Both the position numbers and the translations under genes were made by a program. Under the pieces are notes generated by a model. The model searched no databases. It saw nothing but the letters and a program-made list of their open reading frames with translations, and was not told where the DNA came from. This document shows, in pieces, positions 9,116 through 18,032 of a stretch of DNA of 64,000 nucleotides (the first letter of the stretch is position 1; each line of letters opens with the position of its first letter). This stretch comes from Acinetobacter genomosp. 15BJ (GTDB lineage Bacteria > Pseudomonadota > Gammaproteobacteria > Pseudomonadales > Moraxellaceae): positions 1,471,382 through 1,535,381 of the forward strand of contig NZ_KE007347.1 in the NCBI RefSeq assembly GCF_000400715.1, written 5' to 3'.

Positions 9116-9451
9116 ATGGAAACCTGCGCTCCACCCCAGATTGACTTAGAGCAAACAGATTTTGGATATACGCTTTCCCTGATTAATGGCAAATACAAAA
9201 TGATTATCATGTATTGGCTGTATCAGCATAAATCCATCATGCGATTCAATGAATTAAAACGCTCAATCGGTAATATTTCATTCAAAACCTTAAGTTTAAC
9301 CTTAAAAGAAATGGAAAAAGATCAACTGATTGTCCGTAAGGAATATCCACAAATTCCGCCAAAAGTTGAATACAGTTTATCTGAGCGAGGGCTTTCATTA
9401 ATTCCGCTTTTAGACATGATGTGCCAATGGGGCTCATCTAATCGACTTTAA
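9116..9451 (+). CDS. HxlR-family winged-helix transcriptional regulator
   Basis: A 111-residue DNA-binding protein of the HxlR (DUF24) family. TLSLINGKYKMIIMYWLYQHKSIMRFNELKR, SFKTLSLTLKEMEKDQLI and VEYSLSERGLSLIPLLDMMCQWG are the canonical winged-helix segments. A cysteine near the N-terminus (METCAPP) is in the position where redox- or electrophile-sensing members carry one. The divergent flavoprotein is the likely target, along with its own gene. Confidence 0.88.
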   Translation: METCAPPQIDLEQTDFGYTLSLINGKYKMIIMYWLYQHKSIMRFNELKRSIGNISFKTLSLTLKEMEKDQLIVRKEYPQIPPKVEYSLSERGLSLIPLLDMMCQWGSSNRL

Positions 9452-9571
9452 AATCTAAACCTCACTTTTTCACCACTTACACAATTTTCACTGAATTAAA
9501 TTGTCCCGATGACCTCCATTTGGATTAAGATAGTCATTCGGTATGGTTTCATCTTTTTATTAGGTCTTGTT

Positions 9572-11017
9572 ATGTCACAGGCGAATGCCAATTTTACCAA
9601 AAATTCTCCAAACACAGAGAGTAAAGTGAGTGACTCAGGTCAGCTAAAAGAATTCCGCACCCCCCCCCATAACCTTGCAATTGAGCAAGCAGTATTGGCA
9701 GCCTTAATGACGGTTGCAGAATCTTTTGAGCAAGTCAGTGACTTGCTTAAAGAAAATGATTTTTATGCAACACGTCACAAATATATCTATCGTGCCATTG
9801 AAAAACTGGCACAGGAAAACTCACCGTATGATGCCGTTTTGGTCAATGACTGGTTGCTCAAACAAAACCTGTTAGATGCTATTGGTGGTGAAGAATACTT
9901 GATGCAATTGATGGCTGATTCACCTTCAAGTTTTTATAATCTTGAAACTTATGCCAATAAAATCAAAGAGTTTTCAACACTGCGTACTATGATCAAAGTC
10001 AGCAGTGATATTTTGCAAAATGCTTATGACACTAAAGGTCGTCCAGTCAGTGAAATTCTAGACTTGGCTGAAACCCAAATTTTCTCACTCGCAGAACAGC
10101 ACAATAACAATAAAAAAGATTCAGGGCCGAAATCAATCAGCTCAGTGACTGCAGATGTTATTACCAAGCTAGATGAACTGTCTAAATTAGATGGCAACAT
10201 TACTGGTTTAACCACAGGCTTCTTAGAGCTTGATAATAAAACTTCAGGGATGCAGGCTGGAGATTTGATTATTGTTGCAGCACGTCCATCGATGGGTAAA
10301 ACCACGTTCGCCATGAACTTGGTTGAAAGTGTATTGCAATACAACCGCCTACCTGCTCTCGTATTCTCAATGGAGATGCCAGCAGACTCGATTGCCATGC
10401 GTTTGATCTCTGCGATGGGTAAAGTTCATCAAGGACATCTACGTTCAGGTAATCTTGATGCAGACGAATGGACCAAAGTCACAGGCACCATTCTCCAGCT
10501 ACAAGAAATGCATCTCTATATCGATGACTCATCTGCCTTGCCACCCACCGAACTTCGTGCACGTGCGCGTCGCGTTGCCAAAATGCATGATGGGAAAATC
10601 GGCTGTATCATGGTCGACTACTTACAGCTGATGAAAGTTCCAGGCATGGGCGATAACCGTGTCGGCGAGATCTCGGAAATTTCGCGAAGCTTAAAAGCTT
10701 TAGCCAAAGAAATGCAATGTCCTGTAATTGCACTCTCTCAGTTGAACCGTAGTTTGGAGAACCGACCAAACAAACGTCCAGTAATGTCAGACTTACGTGA
10801 ATCGGGTGCGATCGAGCAGGATGCCGACTTGATCATGTTCATTTACCGTGATGAAGTCTATAACAAAGAATCTAAAGAAGCAGGTACTGCTGAAATCATT
10901 ATCGGTAAACAGCGTAACGGCCCAATTGGTAGTGTTCGCCTTGCCTTCGAAGGCCAATATACCCGTTTTAGTAATCTCTCGCCTGAGTTCTATGCTCAAT
11001 ATGAAGATGATGAATAA
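9572..11017 (+). CDS. dnaB: Replicative DNA helicase DnaB
   Basis: Hexameric 5'-3' helicase of the replication fork (481 residues from this start). The N-terminal primase-interacting domain (PPHNLAIEQAVLAALM) is followed by a linker and the RecA-like ATPase. That domain has Walker A ARPSMGKTTFA, Walker B CIMVDYLQLM and LSQLNRSLENRPNKRP. I chose ATG 9572 (MSQANANFTKNSP) because an in-frame upstream start at 9509 would add 21 hydrophobic residues that look like a signal sequence, out of place in DnaB. A run of nine C (9660-9668) encodes Thr-Pro-Pro. It is followed by alr, as in E. coli. Confidence 0.96.
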   Translation: MSQANANFTKNSPNTESKVSDSGQLKEFRTPPHNLAIEQAVLAALMTVAESFEQVSDLLKENDFYATRHKYIYRAIEKLAQENSPYDAVLVNDWLLKQNLLDAIGGEEYLMQLMADSPSSFYNLETYANKIKEFSTLRTMIKVSSDILQNAYDTKGRPVSEILDLAETQIFSLAEQHNNNKKDSGPKSISSVTADVITKLDELSKLDGNITGLTTGFLELDNKTSGMQAGDLIIVAARPSMGKTTFAMNLVESVLQYNRLPALVFSMEMPADSIAMRLISAMGKVHQGHLRSGNLDADEWTKVTGTILQLQEMHLYIDDSSALPPTELRARARRVAKMHDGKIGCIMVDYLQLMKVPGMGDNRVGEISEISRSLKALAKEMQCPVIALSQLNRSLENRPNKRPVMSDLRESGAIEQDADLIMFIYRDEVYNKESKEAGTAEIIIGKQRNGPIGSVRLAFEGQYTRFSNLSPEFYAQYEDDE

Positions 11018-11074
11018 CGTTCAAACTATTTCTGTTTTATATACAATCCAAGTCGACCCAAAGGAGAACTCAGG

Positions 11075-12148
11075 GTGCGCCAAGCAACAGTTTATATTGA
11101 CAGTGAAGCACTGCAATATAATTTAAACCGTGTTAAACAAATTGCTCCACATTCAAAAATCGTCAGTATGGTCAAAGCCAATGCTTATGGACATGGAGTC
11201 AAAAACTGTTTAGCCGCCCTTGAGGCCACGGATGCTTTTGGCGTCGCCTGCTTAGAAGAAGCGTTGGAAATCAGGCAACTTGGATACACTCAGCCGATTA
11301 CATTGATTGAAGGTGTGTTTGCTGAAGATGAGATGCAACAGGTCATTGAGCAGAAACTTGAATGTATTGTTCATCACTCACAACAAGTTGAATGGTTGAT
11401 TCAGCATAAAGTTGCTTATAATGCGTTGGATCTAAAGGTTTGGGTCAAACTAAATAGCGGAATGAACCGTTTAGGTTTCAAAGTAGATGAAATCATTGAC
11501 GTGATTCAACGCTTAAAAGCAGAAGGTTTTACCTGTGTACTTGCCATGCATTTTGCCAATGCTGACGTAGACCACCCCTTAAATGAGCAACAAAAACAAC
11601 AATTCTTACAGGCGAAACAAGCCTGTGAACCGATCTTGGTATCTTGCTGTAATTCTGCTGCGATTTATAAATACCCTGAACTGCATTTTGATTTTGTTCG
11701 TCCAGGCATCATGCTATACGGCGCATCACCATTCGCAGATCGCAATGTACATGAACTCGATCTAAAACCAGTGATGACTTTTAGTGCCGAAATTATAGCC
11801 CTCAATCAAATCCAGCAAGGTGAATTTGTCGGTTATGGTTCAACCTACTCAGCGTCGTGTACGTCACAAATTGCCATTGTTTCGATTGGCTATGGCGATG
11901 GCTATCCACGCGCTTATGTGAAGCAAAACTTTGTTGCCGTCGATCAGCAACTAGTTCCTGTAGTCGGCCGTGTCAGCATGGACATGATTGCTATTGATAT
12001 CAGTAATGTTAAAGCAGAGATTGGCACAAAAGTTGAGCTTTGGGGCCAATCTCGCTTGGTTGATGATGTTGCAGCAGCGAACGGAACCATCGGCTACGAG
12101 CTACTTTGCCGCCTCACCCAACGACCTGTGCGACAGTTAGGCAACTAA
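11075..12148 (+). CDS. alr: Alanine racemase
   Basis: PLP enzyme that interconverts L- and D-alanine for peptidoglycan. The 357 residues include the PLP-lysine motif MVKANAYGHG (Lys34), the catalytic-tyrosine segment VGYGSTYSAS, and SIGYGDGYPRA. It starts with GTG preceded by AAGGAG. It lies 57 bp after dnaB and is probably co-transcribed. It could serve as the biosynthetic Alr or the catabolic DadX; the location favours the biosynthetic form. Confidence 0.93.
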   Translation: MRQATVYIDSEALQYNLNRVKQIAPHSKIVSMVKANAYGHGVKNCLAALEATDAFGVACLEEALEIRQLGYTQPITLIEGVFAEDEMQQVIEQKLECIVHHSQQVEWLIQHKVAYNALDLKVWVKLNSGMNRLGFKVDEIIDVIQRLKAEGFTCVLAMHFANADVDHPLNEQQKQQFLQAKQACEPILVSCCNSAAIYKYPELHFDFVRPGIMLYGASPFADRNVHELDLKPVMTFSAEIIALNQIQQGEFVGYGSTYSASCTSQIAIVSIGYGDGYPRAYVKQNFVAVDQQLVPVVGRVSMDMIAIDISNVKAEIGTKVELWGQSRLVDDVAAANGTIGYELLCRLTQRPVRQLGN

Positions 12149-12209
12149 ACAATACTTGATCAACTTGTGTGTTTTATTTTTAATACCGTTTTAACAATTT
12201 AAATTCAGC

Positions 12210-12680
12210 ATGTTAAAACTGATTTATGATAATTCGCTGTATAAAATGCCGATCCAGCAATTCGTGCTCTTTCTGATCCGAATTTCGATCGGTATTTTTT
12301 TCTTTACTACAGGCTTCAACAAGCTTTTCGTTGAAAAAAATAAACTGATTATGCTGGAAACAATCATCGATGCAGGCATTCCATTTCCAGCAATCATGAG
12401 TACTTTTGTTTCAGCGACTGAAATGCTTGCTGGTTTGTTTCTAATTTTGGGATTATTTACTCAAATCAGCAGCATTTTATTGTTTATGATCTGTCTAACC
12501 GCTTTATACACGGTTGGGATACACACTATTCCCGAAGGATTAGATCTAATGAGCTGGCTCAGTTGGTTCTTCTACATCCATGACCTGTTGTATATGTTCA
12601 TTCTTGCAATACTGATTACATCTCGACCAAGCATGCTGTCGCTGGATCGTATTCTAAGCAAAAATATAACAACATCTTAG
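12210..12680 (+). CDS. DoxX-family membrane protein
   Basis: A 156-residue protein with four hydrophobic segments in the DoxX/DUF417-like pattern: LFLIRISIGIFFFTTGFNKLF, then PFPAIMSTFVSATEMLAGLFLILGLFTQ, then two more helices. DoxX proteins are small inner-membrane proteins linked to quinone or redox stress, but the role of this one is unknown. It is 61 bp after alr on the same strand with no clear terminator between. Confidence 0.8.
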   Translation: MLKLIYDNSLYKMPIQQFVLFLIRISIGIFFFTTGFNKLFVEKNKLIMLETIIDAGIPFPAIMSTFVSATEMLAGLFLILGLFTQISSILLFMICLTALYTVGIHTIPEGLDLMSWLSWFFYIHDLLYMFILAILITSRPSMLSLDRILSKNITTS

Positions 12681-12730
12681 GATGATTCTCCCTCAAAAGA
12701 GTCTATACATTTTTTGAGAGCTTGCGGAAG

Positions 12731-13465
12731 TTATAACCCATAGTCCGCTGTTGGCTTTGGTAACTCTTGTAAACCACGGCGTAAAGTCTCAGACCACTGT
12801 CGACTAATCTGCGTAAAATAAGGGTCATCCTCACCAATACGTTTGCATTCAGGAATTTTAAAACTGTCTTTATGATAAACCAATGCATCTAAAGGTAAAC
12901 CCACTGAAACATTAGAGCGCAAAGTCGAATCGAAAGAAATAAGAGAACAGCGTAATGCATCATCTAACGGCATATCGTAGTGTAAAGCACGATCTAAAAT
13001 AGGTTTTCCGTACTTACTTTCACCAATTTGGAAATACGGGGTATCAGTCGTTGCACAAATAAAGTTGCCCTGTGGGTAAACATTATAAAGCTGCATCTCC
13101 TCGCCTTGGATTTGCCCACCAACCAAGATACTACATGAATAATTCATCTGTTCTTGGGTGTCACTGGTAATATCTTCAAGTACTTTGCGTAAGGTTTTTC
13201 CAACCAATTCAGCCACTTCAAACATGGTATTGGCGCTATACAAATTCGGCTCTTGATGCAGAGCCAAGGCATTCTGTAAATGTCCAATCACGGCTTGAGT
13301 CGTCGCCAAATTACCTGCGGTTTGCAAAGCAATAAAACGCTCACCCGCGACACCAAAGGTATGCAACTTACGAAATACAGAAATATGATCGACCCCTGCA
13401 TTGGTTCGGGTATCACTAATCAATACCAAACCTTGCTCTAATCTTAATGCACAACAATAGGTCAT
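12731..13465 (-). CDS. Anbu proteasome-type peptidase
   Basis: Ancestral beta-subunit (Anbu, or bacterial proteasome homologue) of the N-terminal-nucleophile hydrolase fold, 244 residues. After removal of Met1 the N-terminus is Thr-Tyr-Cys, giving a Thr nucleophile. GLVLISDTRTNAGVDHISVFRKLH and GVAGERFIALQTAGNLATTQAVI match the conserved Anbu strands, including the Asp and Lys expected to assist catalysis. Known Anbu proteins self-assemble into open rings or helices, not the closed 20S barrel. It is the last gene of a four-gene operon and lies 16 bp after the transglutaminase gene. Its in vivo substrate is unknown. Confidence 0.92.
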   Translation of the reverse strand: MTYCCALRLEQGLVLISDTRTNAGVDHISVFRKLHTFGVAGERFIALQTAGNLATTQAVIGHLQNALALHQEPNLYSANTMFEVAELVGKTLRKVLEDITSDTQEQMNYSCSILVGGQIQGEEMQLYNVYPQGNFICATTDTPYFQIGESKYGKPILDRALHYDMPLDDALRCSLISFDSTLRSNVSVGLPLDALVYHKDSFKIPECKRIGEDDPYFTQISRQWSETLRRGLQELPKPTADYGL

Positions 13466-13481
13466 CTTTTTCTCTTTACTT

Positions 13482-14261
13482 TCAACACGCCAAAACTTGT
13501 ACCACAGACATCATGCTTTCGACTCCACCGCGTTCACGGATACCTCGAACAGGCGCTACATCTAAATAGTCACGACCCACTGCAACGTAAATATGATTTT
13601 GTGGAGTAAATATCTGATTACTTACATCGAAACAATACCACGCATTATCCACAAAAACCTCGGCCCATGCATGACTGGCGAGGTGTGGCTGATTTTCATC
13701 GTAGATATAACCCGATACATAACGTGCCGGTAATTGTAACGCACGACACATGGCGATTAATATATGGGCATGATCTTGGCAAACGCCCTGTCCTGCATAA
13801 AATGCATCAATTGCTGAGGTTGTCACCGAGGTACTTTCGGGTTGATATGGAACTTGCTGTAAGATTCTTTCAGATAAAATAATCAAATGCTGTCGATCTT
13901 TTACAGTAACAATCGAATGCGCAAAATCCGTCATGGTCAGGTCACAGCAGGTCATTGCCGTACGTTGTAAAAACAGTAATGCTGAGACATCTGTCTCAAA
14001 ATACCCCAACTCAGTTGCACGCAAATCCACCACACCCTGTGCCATGATAGTCAGATAACGATAATCATGGCGTTGTGTCGCAGTAATCCACAGGTTATTA
14101 AACGCATCACGTTGACATGAATACTGACCAGGAACACTAATATGCCAATTCTCAACACTCTGATGCAGTGAACTTTGTGGCATCATTTTAATGGATTGAA
14201 CACTGTTGCGTGCAAGCTCAGTATAACGATAATGCGTTTGATGGTTCACCATGAGTTTCAT
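13482..14261 (-). CDS. Transglutaminase-like family protein (Anbu operon)
   Basis: A 259-residue protein with an N-terminal beta domain and a transglutaminase/cysteine-peptidase core. A full Cys-His-Asp triad is visible: Cys161 in AGQGVCQDHAHI, His197 in ASHAWAEVF and Asp212 in YCFDVSN. It could hydrolyse or transfer amide bonds. Its start overlaps the end of the alpha-E gene by 4 bp (ATGA), so translation is coupled. Family members in this operon type accompany an ATP-grasp ligase, which suggests processing of a ligated peptide. Confidence 0.88.
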   Translation of the reverse strand: MKLMVNHQTHYRYTELARNSVQSIKMMPQSSLHQSVENWHISVPGQYSCQRDAFNNLWITATQRHDYRYLTIMAQGVVDLRATELGYFETDVSALLFLQRTAMTCCDLTMTDFAHSIVTVKDRQHLIILSERILQQVPYQPESTSVTTSAIDAFYAGQGVCQDHAHILIAMCRALQLPARYVSGYIYDENQPHLASHAWAEVFVDNAWYCFDVSNQIFTPQNHIYVAVGRDYLDVAPVRGIRERGGVESMMSVVQVLAC

Positions 14262-14860
14262 GAGGAGGCCTCAAATTGATTTTCCAATTTATAGGTAAAT
14301 GCATAAAACTGATTTAAATATGGCTGATCTTTTAAGACTTCCCAACACGGTTGCAAATCCTGCCATCCCATTTGAAATAACTGCTCGATTGTTGGATCAA
14401 TCGCATCAAAAACAGCATGTGTATTGTGTTGAAATCTAAAATAAGTATCAATTTGCTCAATGCATTGCCCAATATGGAAAAATAGAAAAATATCTTCTTG
14501 CTCAGTTTTTAGGATATCGTAACAATTTTGTACCACCTCTTGAATCGCGAGCCCGTCTGCCGCCACATTTTTGATCAGGAAATTGAGCTCAGCATACGCT
14601 TGAGCCGTTAATAACCCTCTCAACTCCTGAATATTGTCGCGCGCAATCTCAAGCTGGCTCAATAATGAATAAGGCTGCTGACGATCTAACATAAATTTGT
14701 TCAAGTTTTCTGCATCATCAATATGTAAACAGAGTGCCTGTGCAAGTTTTGATGCCTGCTGATCATCTACAAAAGGTAAATGTCCTGCCACATGGCCAAT
14801 CCGAAATAAATAACGTCCTAACCAATAAATATGTTGAGCACTTGAACTAAGTAAAAGCAT
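14258..14860 (-). CDS. Short alpha-E domain protein (Anbu operon)
   Basis: A 200-residue, mostly helical protein of the alpha-E (DUF403) family. The N-terminal signature SAQHIYWLGRYLFRIGHVAG matches the usual AESLYWMGRYLERAE-type motif, and LLSQLEIARDNIQELRGLL matches the second conserved helix. Most family members are about 300 residues, so this one lacks roughly a third, mainly at the C-terminal side and between helices. The reading frame is intact and coupled to its neighbour, so it appears to be a compact version, not a pseudogene. Function is unknown; it always travels with the permuted ATP-grasp. Confidence 0.8.
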   Translation of the reverse strand: MLLLSSSAQHIYWLGRYLFRIGHVAGHLPFVDDQQASKLAQALCLHIDDAENLNKFMLDRQQPYSLLSQLEIARDNIQELRGLLTAQAYAELNFLIKNVAADGLAIQEVVQNCYDILKTEQEDIFLFFHIGQCIEQIDTYFRFQHNTHAVFDAIDPTIEQLFQMGWQDLQPCWEVLKDQPYLNQFYAFTYKLENQFEASS

Positions 14861-14933
14861 AAATCTCCTCCCTTTTCTTAATATTCAATCTCACAGCCCT
14901 CATTATTATCATCTTCGGGCTGTGGAATATGGT

Positions 14934-16484
14934 TTAGGAACGTAATGTTTCAACCACCCAGGTATCTTTAATTCCTCCACCTTGAGAAGAGTTCACCACT
15001 AGAGAGCCTGCTTGCATGGCAACACGGGTTAGACCACCCGGCACAATTTCAGTGCGATAAGGTGAACTGAGTACAAATGGTCGTAAATCAATATGTCGCT
15101 CAGCAACGCCTTCTGCTGTCATGGTTGGGGCGACTGAAAGGGCTAAAGTCGGTTGTGCAATATATAAATGTGGCGTCTCAATCAGTTTCTGTCTAAAACA
15201 ATCAATCTGTTGTTGATCTGCTTGAGGGCCAATCAACATGCCATAACCACCTGAGCCTTGTGCTTCTTTTACCACTAATTTTTCTAAATTACTGAGCACA
15301 TAGTCCAGTTGTTCCGCCTCTCGACATTGATAGGTTGGGACATTATTCAAAATAGGAGCTTCGCCTAAATAAAACTGAATCATCTGATCAACATAAGGAT
15401 AAATAGATTTGTCATCTGCTACACCTGTGCCGGGTGCATTAGCAATCACCACATTATGCTGAAGATACGCCGACATGAGCCCAGCAACACCTAAAGAACT
15501 ATCTGGTCTAAAACTGAGTGGATCTAAGAATTCATCATCAACACGGCGATAGATGACGTCTACCTGCTGACGACCACGAATAGTTTTGACGAAAACCTTA
15601 TCATCTTCTACATACAGATCTCGGCTAGTCACCAGCGGTACATCCATTTCACGTGCTAGAAATGAATGTTCATAATAGGCACTGTTGAAACGTCCAGGTG
15701 TTAGCACCACAATTAATGGCTGATCGACATAGGCATTTTCTTCGAGAATTGCTCTTAACAGACTTGGATATTGCTCAATCCCCTGTAAATTATTACTACT
15801 ACACAGATCTGGCATCAATTTCTGGCTAATTTTGCGACTTTCCAACATATAAGACACACCTGAAGGTGTGCGTAGATTATCTTCTAACACAAAGAAATCG
15901 CCTTGCCCGTCACGGATGATGTCAATACCACTAATTTGCGAATAAACCTTGCCTTTAAGCTGATGTTTTAACATATGCGGCTGAAAAGCTTCATGTGCAA
16001 TCACTTGCTCCGCAGGAATCAAACCTTCCTTTAAAATATGCTGTCCATGATAAATATCATCTAAAAATAAGTTCAGTGCTTTCACACGTTGTGCACAACC
16101 TGTTGCGATCTTTTCCCATTGTTTCTTTTCAATCACACGCGGAATTAGATCATAAGGAATCGTACGCTCAGCACCCTCTTGATCACCGTAAACATTAAAA
16201 GTAATCCCCTGATAAAGGAAATGCTCCTTTGCTTGGGCTTCTAATATTTTTAGATCATCAAGACTACGAATACTTAACCATTGTTCAATTTTTTTGGATG
16301 CTTCACCGTTAAAACTTTTGTCATCTAACATTTCATTGAAAAATTGTGATTTAAGTTGCTCAAATAAATTGGTGGTCACATTGAGCTGTGAAATAAATGT
16401 AGAGCTATCAACGGACGCCACTGGATTGGGTTCTGGTGCATAATAATCTGTGCTGATATGTAGGTTGTGTTCTTGTTCTGACAT
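14934..16484 (-). CDS. Circularly permuted ATP-grasp protein (Anbu operon)
   Basis: A 516-residue member of the circularly permuted ATP-grasp type 2 family (DUF404/DUF407), predicted to ligate a carboxylate to an amine with ATP. Diagnostic stretches are PYDLIPRVIEKKQWEKIATG, SGIDIIRDGQGDFFVLEDNLRTPSGVSY (metal/ATP residues in LEDNLR), VVIANAPGTGVADDKSIYPYVDQMI, and KEAQGSGGYGMLIG. The C-terminus SSQGGGIKDTWVV is also conserved. It is the first gene of the operon, 73 bp before alpha-E. The ligated substrates are not known. Confidence 0.9.
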   Translation of the reverse strand: MSEQEHNLHISTDYYAPEPNPVASVDSSTFISQLNVTTNLFEQLKSQFFNEMLDDKSFNGEASKKIEQWLSIRSLDDLKILEAQAKEHFLYQGITFNVYGDQEGAERTIPYDLIPRVIEKKQWEKIATGCAQRVKALNLFLDDIYHGQHILKEGLIPAEQVIAHEAFQPHMLKHQLKGKVYSQISGIDIIRDGQGDFFVLEDNLRTPSGVSYMLESRKISQKLMPDLCSSNNLQGIEQYPSLLRAILEENAYVDQPLIVVLTPGRFNSAYYEHSFLAREMDVPLVTSRDLYVEDDKVFVKTIRGRQQVDVIYRRVDDEFLDPLSFRPDSSLGVAGLMSAYLQHNVVIANAPGTGVADDKSIYPYVDQMIQFYLGEAPILNNVPTYQCREAEQLDYVLSNLEKLVVKEAQGSGGYGMLIGPQADQQQIDCFRQKLIETPHLYIAQPTLALSVAPTMTAEGVAERHIDLRPFVLSSPYRTEIVPGGLTRVAMQAGSLVVNSSQGGGIKDTWVVETLRS

Positions 16485-16696
16485 AGAAACCTCGTCTCAT
16501 CATTTATTTATATCTAAAGGAAGCAATTTCAATGCCACTTATACAAAATGATCAATTTTCAACCAGACTTAGAATATTTAAGCAAAACTAGGGTCATTTC
16601 AGTCGTAAATACGTAATCTAGATAGGATGGACTTGATAATTAAGTATAGTTTTTTTATTGTGTCTGCTTTAGACCATTGAATTACGTATTTCGCTT
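16485..16696. promoter_or_regulatory. Divergent promoter of Anbu operon and WYL regulator, with paired sites
   Basis: AAATACGTAAT at 16607-16617 and its exact reverse complement ATTACGTATTT at 16681-16691 lie 63 bp apart. Each has the self-palindromic core TACGTA. The second site ends 5 bases before the regulator ATG, which would allow autorepression. The first lies 123 bp from the ATP-grasp start. They are candidate operators of the WYL regulator. Confidence 0.55.
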
Positions 16697-17707
16697 ATGT
16701 CATCCATACAAGAAAAAGAAACATCCAATAGCCTTTATCGCCAATGGCAAATCTTATCCCGCCTTTCTACTGGGAAATGGATGGGCACACGCGAATTACA
16801 AGAAATATTAGAACGCGAAGGCATTGATATCAGTCTGCGAACCATTCAGCGTGATTTAAATCAAATTGCTCAGCGTTTCCCAATCGAGAGTAATAAAACC
16901 GTACCACAAGGCTGGCGTTGGCGTTCAGACGCACCAATTCAAAGCTTGCCCCATATGACCAGCTCACAAGCGGTTACGTTTATGATGGTCGAAGAGCATT
17001 TACGTCACTTGCTTCCACCAAGTTTATTAGAAGAAATGACCCCTTGGTTTGATCTGGCCAAACGTAGTCTATCGACACAAAATAACGTTCGACAGTGGAT
17101 CAACCGTGTTCGCATTGTGCCAGCCACTCAACCATTGATTCCGCCTGTCGTCGACAAACATGCACAACAAGCGATTTATGAAGGATTATTACAAGACAAA
17201 CAGATCGAATGTATTTATCGTGCCCGTACCCATCAAGGTGAAGATAAAACCTATATCCTTAATCCACTGGCTTTGGTTCAAAAAGGTGCAGTGATTTATT
17301 TAATCTGTACCCGAAATGATAAAACTGAAGTACAAACCTTCGCATTGCACCGCTTTAAGGCGGCAACCGTATTGGAAAGTCGCGCCTTACATCCAGTGAA
17401 CTTTGAAATTGATAATTATATCGAATCAGGTGCATTGGGCTTCCGTGTTGACTACAGCAAGCCAACCGAACAAATTCATTTAAAACTGACCATGACAGAG
17501 AACACTGCCAAGAGTTTCTATGAAAGCCAGCTGAGTAAGGATCAAATCATCCAACATCTGGAAGAAAATATTGTCGAAGTCTCTGCAACCGTTCCATTTA
17601 CTTCACAACTGGTGTGGTGGCTGAGAAGTTTCGGTAAGAAAATGCTGAATATTGAACCTGCTGCTGTTTATAACGCAGTGAAAGAGATTGAAGAGCAACC
17701 CCAATAA
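16697..17707 (+). CDS. HTH-WYL-domain transcriptional regulator
   Basis: A 336-residue regulator. Residues ~10-70 form a winged helix (QILSRLSTGKWMGTRELQEIL, DISLRTIQRDLNQIAQRFPI). Residues ~160-235 form a WYL domain (IYRARTHQGEDKTYILNPLALVQKG, VIYLICTRNDKTEVQTFALHRF). The rest is a WCX-type C-terminal extension. WYL domains bind ligands such as nucleotides or nucleic acid ends. Its position divergent from the Anbu operon, with two inverted sites between, makes it the likely regulator of that operon. The gene ends at a terminator. Confidence 0.88.
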   Translation: MSSIQEKETSNSLYRQWQILSRLSTGKWMGTRELQEILEREGIDISLRTIQRDLNQIAQRFPIESNKTVPQGWRWRSDAPIQSLPHMTSSQAVTFMMVEEHLRHLLPPSLLEEMTPWFDLAKRSLSTQNNVRQWINRVRIVPATQPLIPPVVDKHAQQAIYEGLLQDKQIECIYRARTHQGEDKTYILNPLALVQKGAVIYLICTRNDKTEVQTFALHRFKAATVLESRALHPVNFEIDNYIESGALGFRVDYSKPTEQIHLKLTMTENTAKSFYESQLSKDQIIQHLEENIVEVSATVPFTSQLVWWLRSFGKKMLNIEPAAVYNAVKEIEEQPQ

Positions 17708-17709
17708 AA

Positions 17710-17740
17710 AAGAGAACCTTTCGGTTCTCTTCGATTTTTT
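17710..17740 (+). terminator. Intrinsic terminator after the WYL gene
   Basis: AAGAGAACC / GGTTCTCTT 9-bp stem with a TTTC loop and a downstream T run. Confidence 0.9.
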
Positions 17741-18032
17741 ATAAATTTTATTATCAAACACTCAGTACTATTTTTATTCTTTAAATGTTCAAACCAACCT
17801 CTCTCCCCGCCTTGATCAAAATTGGTTTGTACCTTTTTAAGCGCTTTGATTTAAATTAACATCGGCACGCTAATTCATAGCCATTGTAGCGGATTCTCTT
17901 TTTGGTCATGCTTAAACCCTCTTTATTTGAACGTAGAATCACTATAACGAGGATTTTTTAGACTGTGAAATAACAAAGATTGGAATCAAAATCTAATTTT
18001 TTGCTATCGCTGATCTTTGACTCCAGATCAAC
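17741..18032. other. Gene-free stretch
   Basis: AT-rich DNA between convergent genes. AAACCAA (~17790) and TTGGTTT (~17823) form a spaced inverted repeat. I see no open frame, RNA gene or clear promoter here. Confidence 0.4.

Noticed and set aside
9509..9571. N-terminal extension of DnaB that looks like a signal peptide
   Set aside because: DnaB is cytosolic; the ATG at 9572 gives the expected length and start. The hydrophobic stretch is the untranslated upstream region read in frame.
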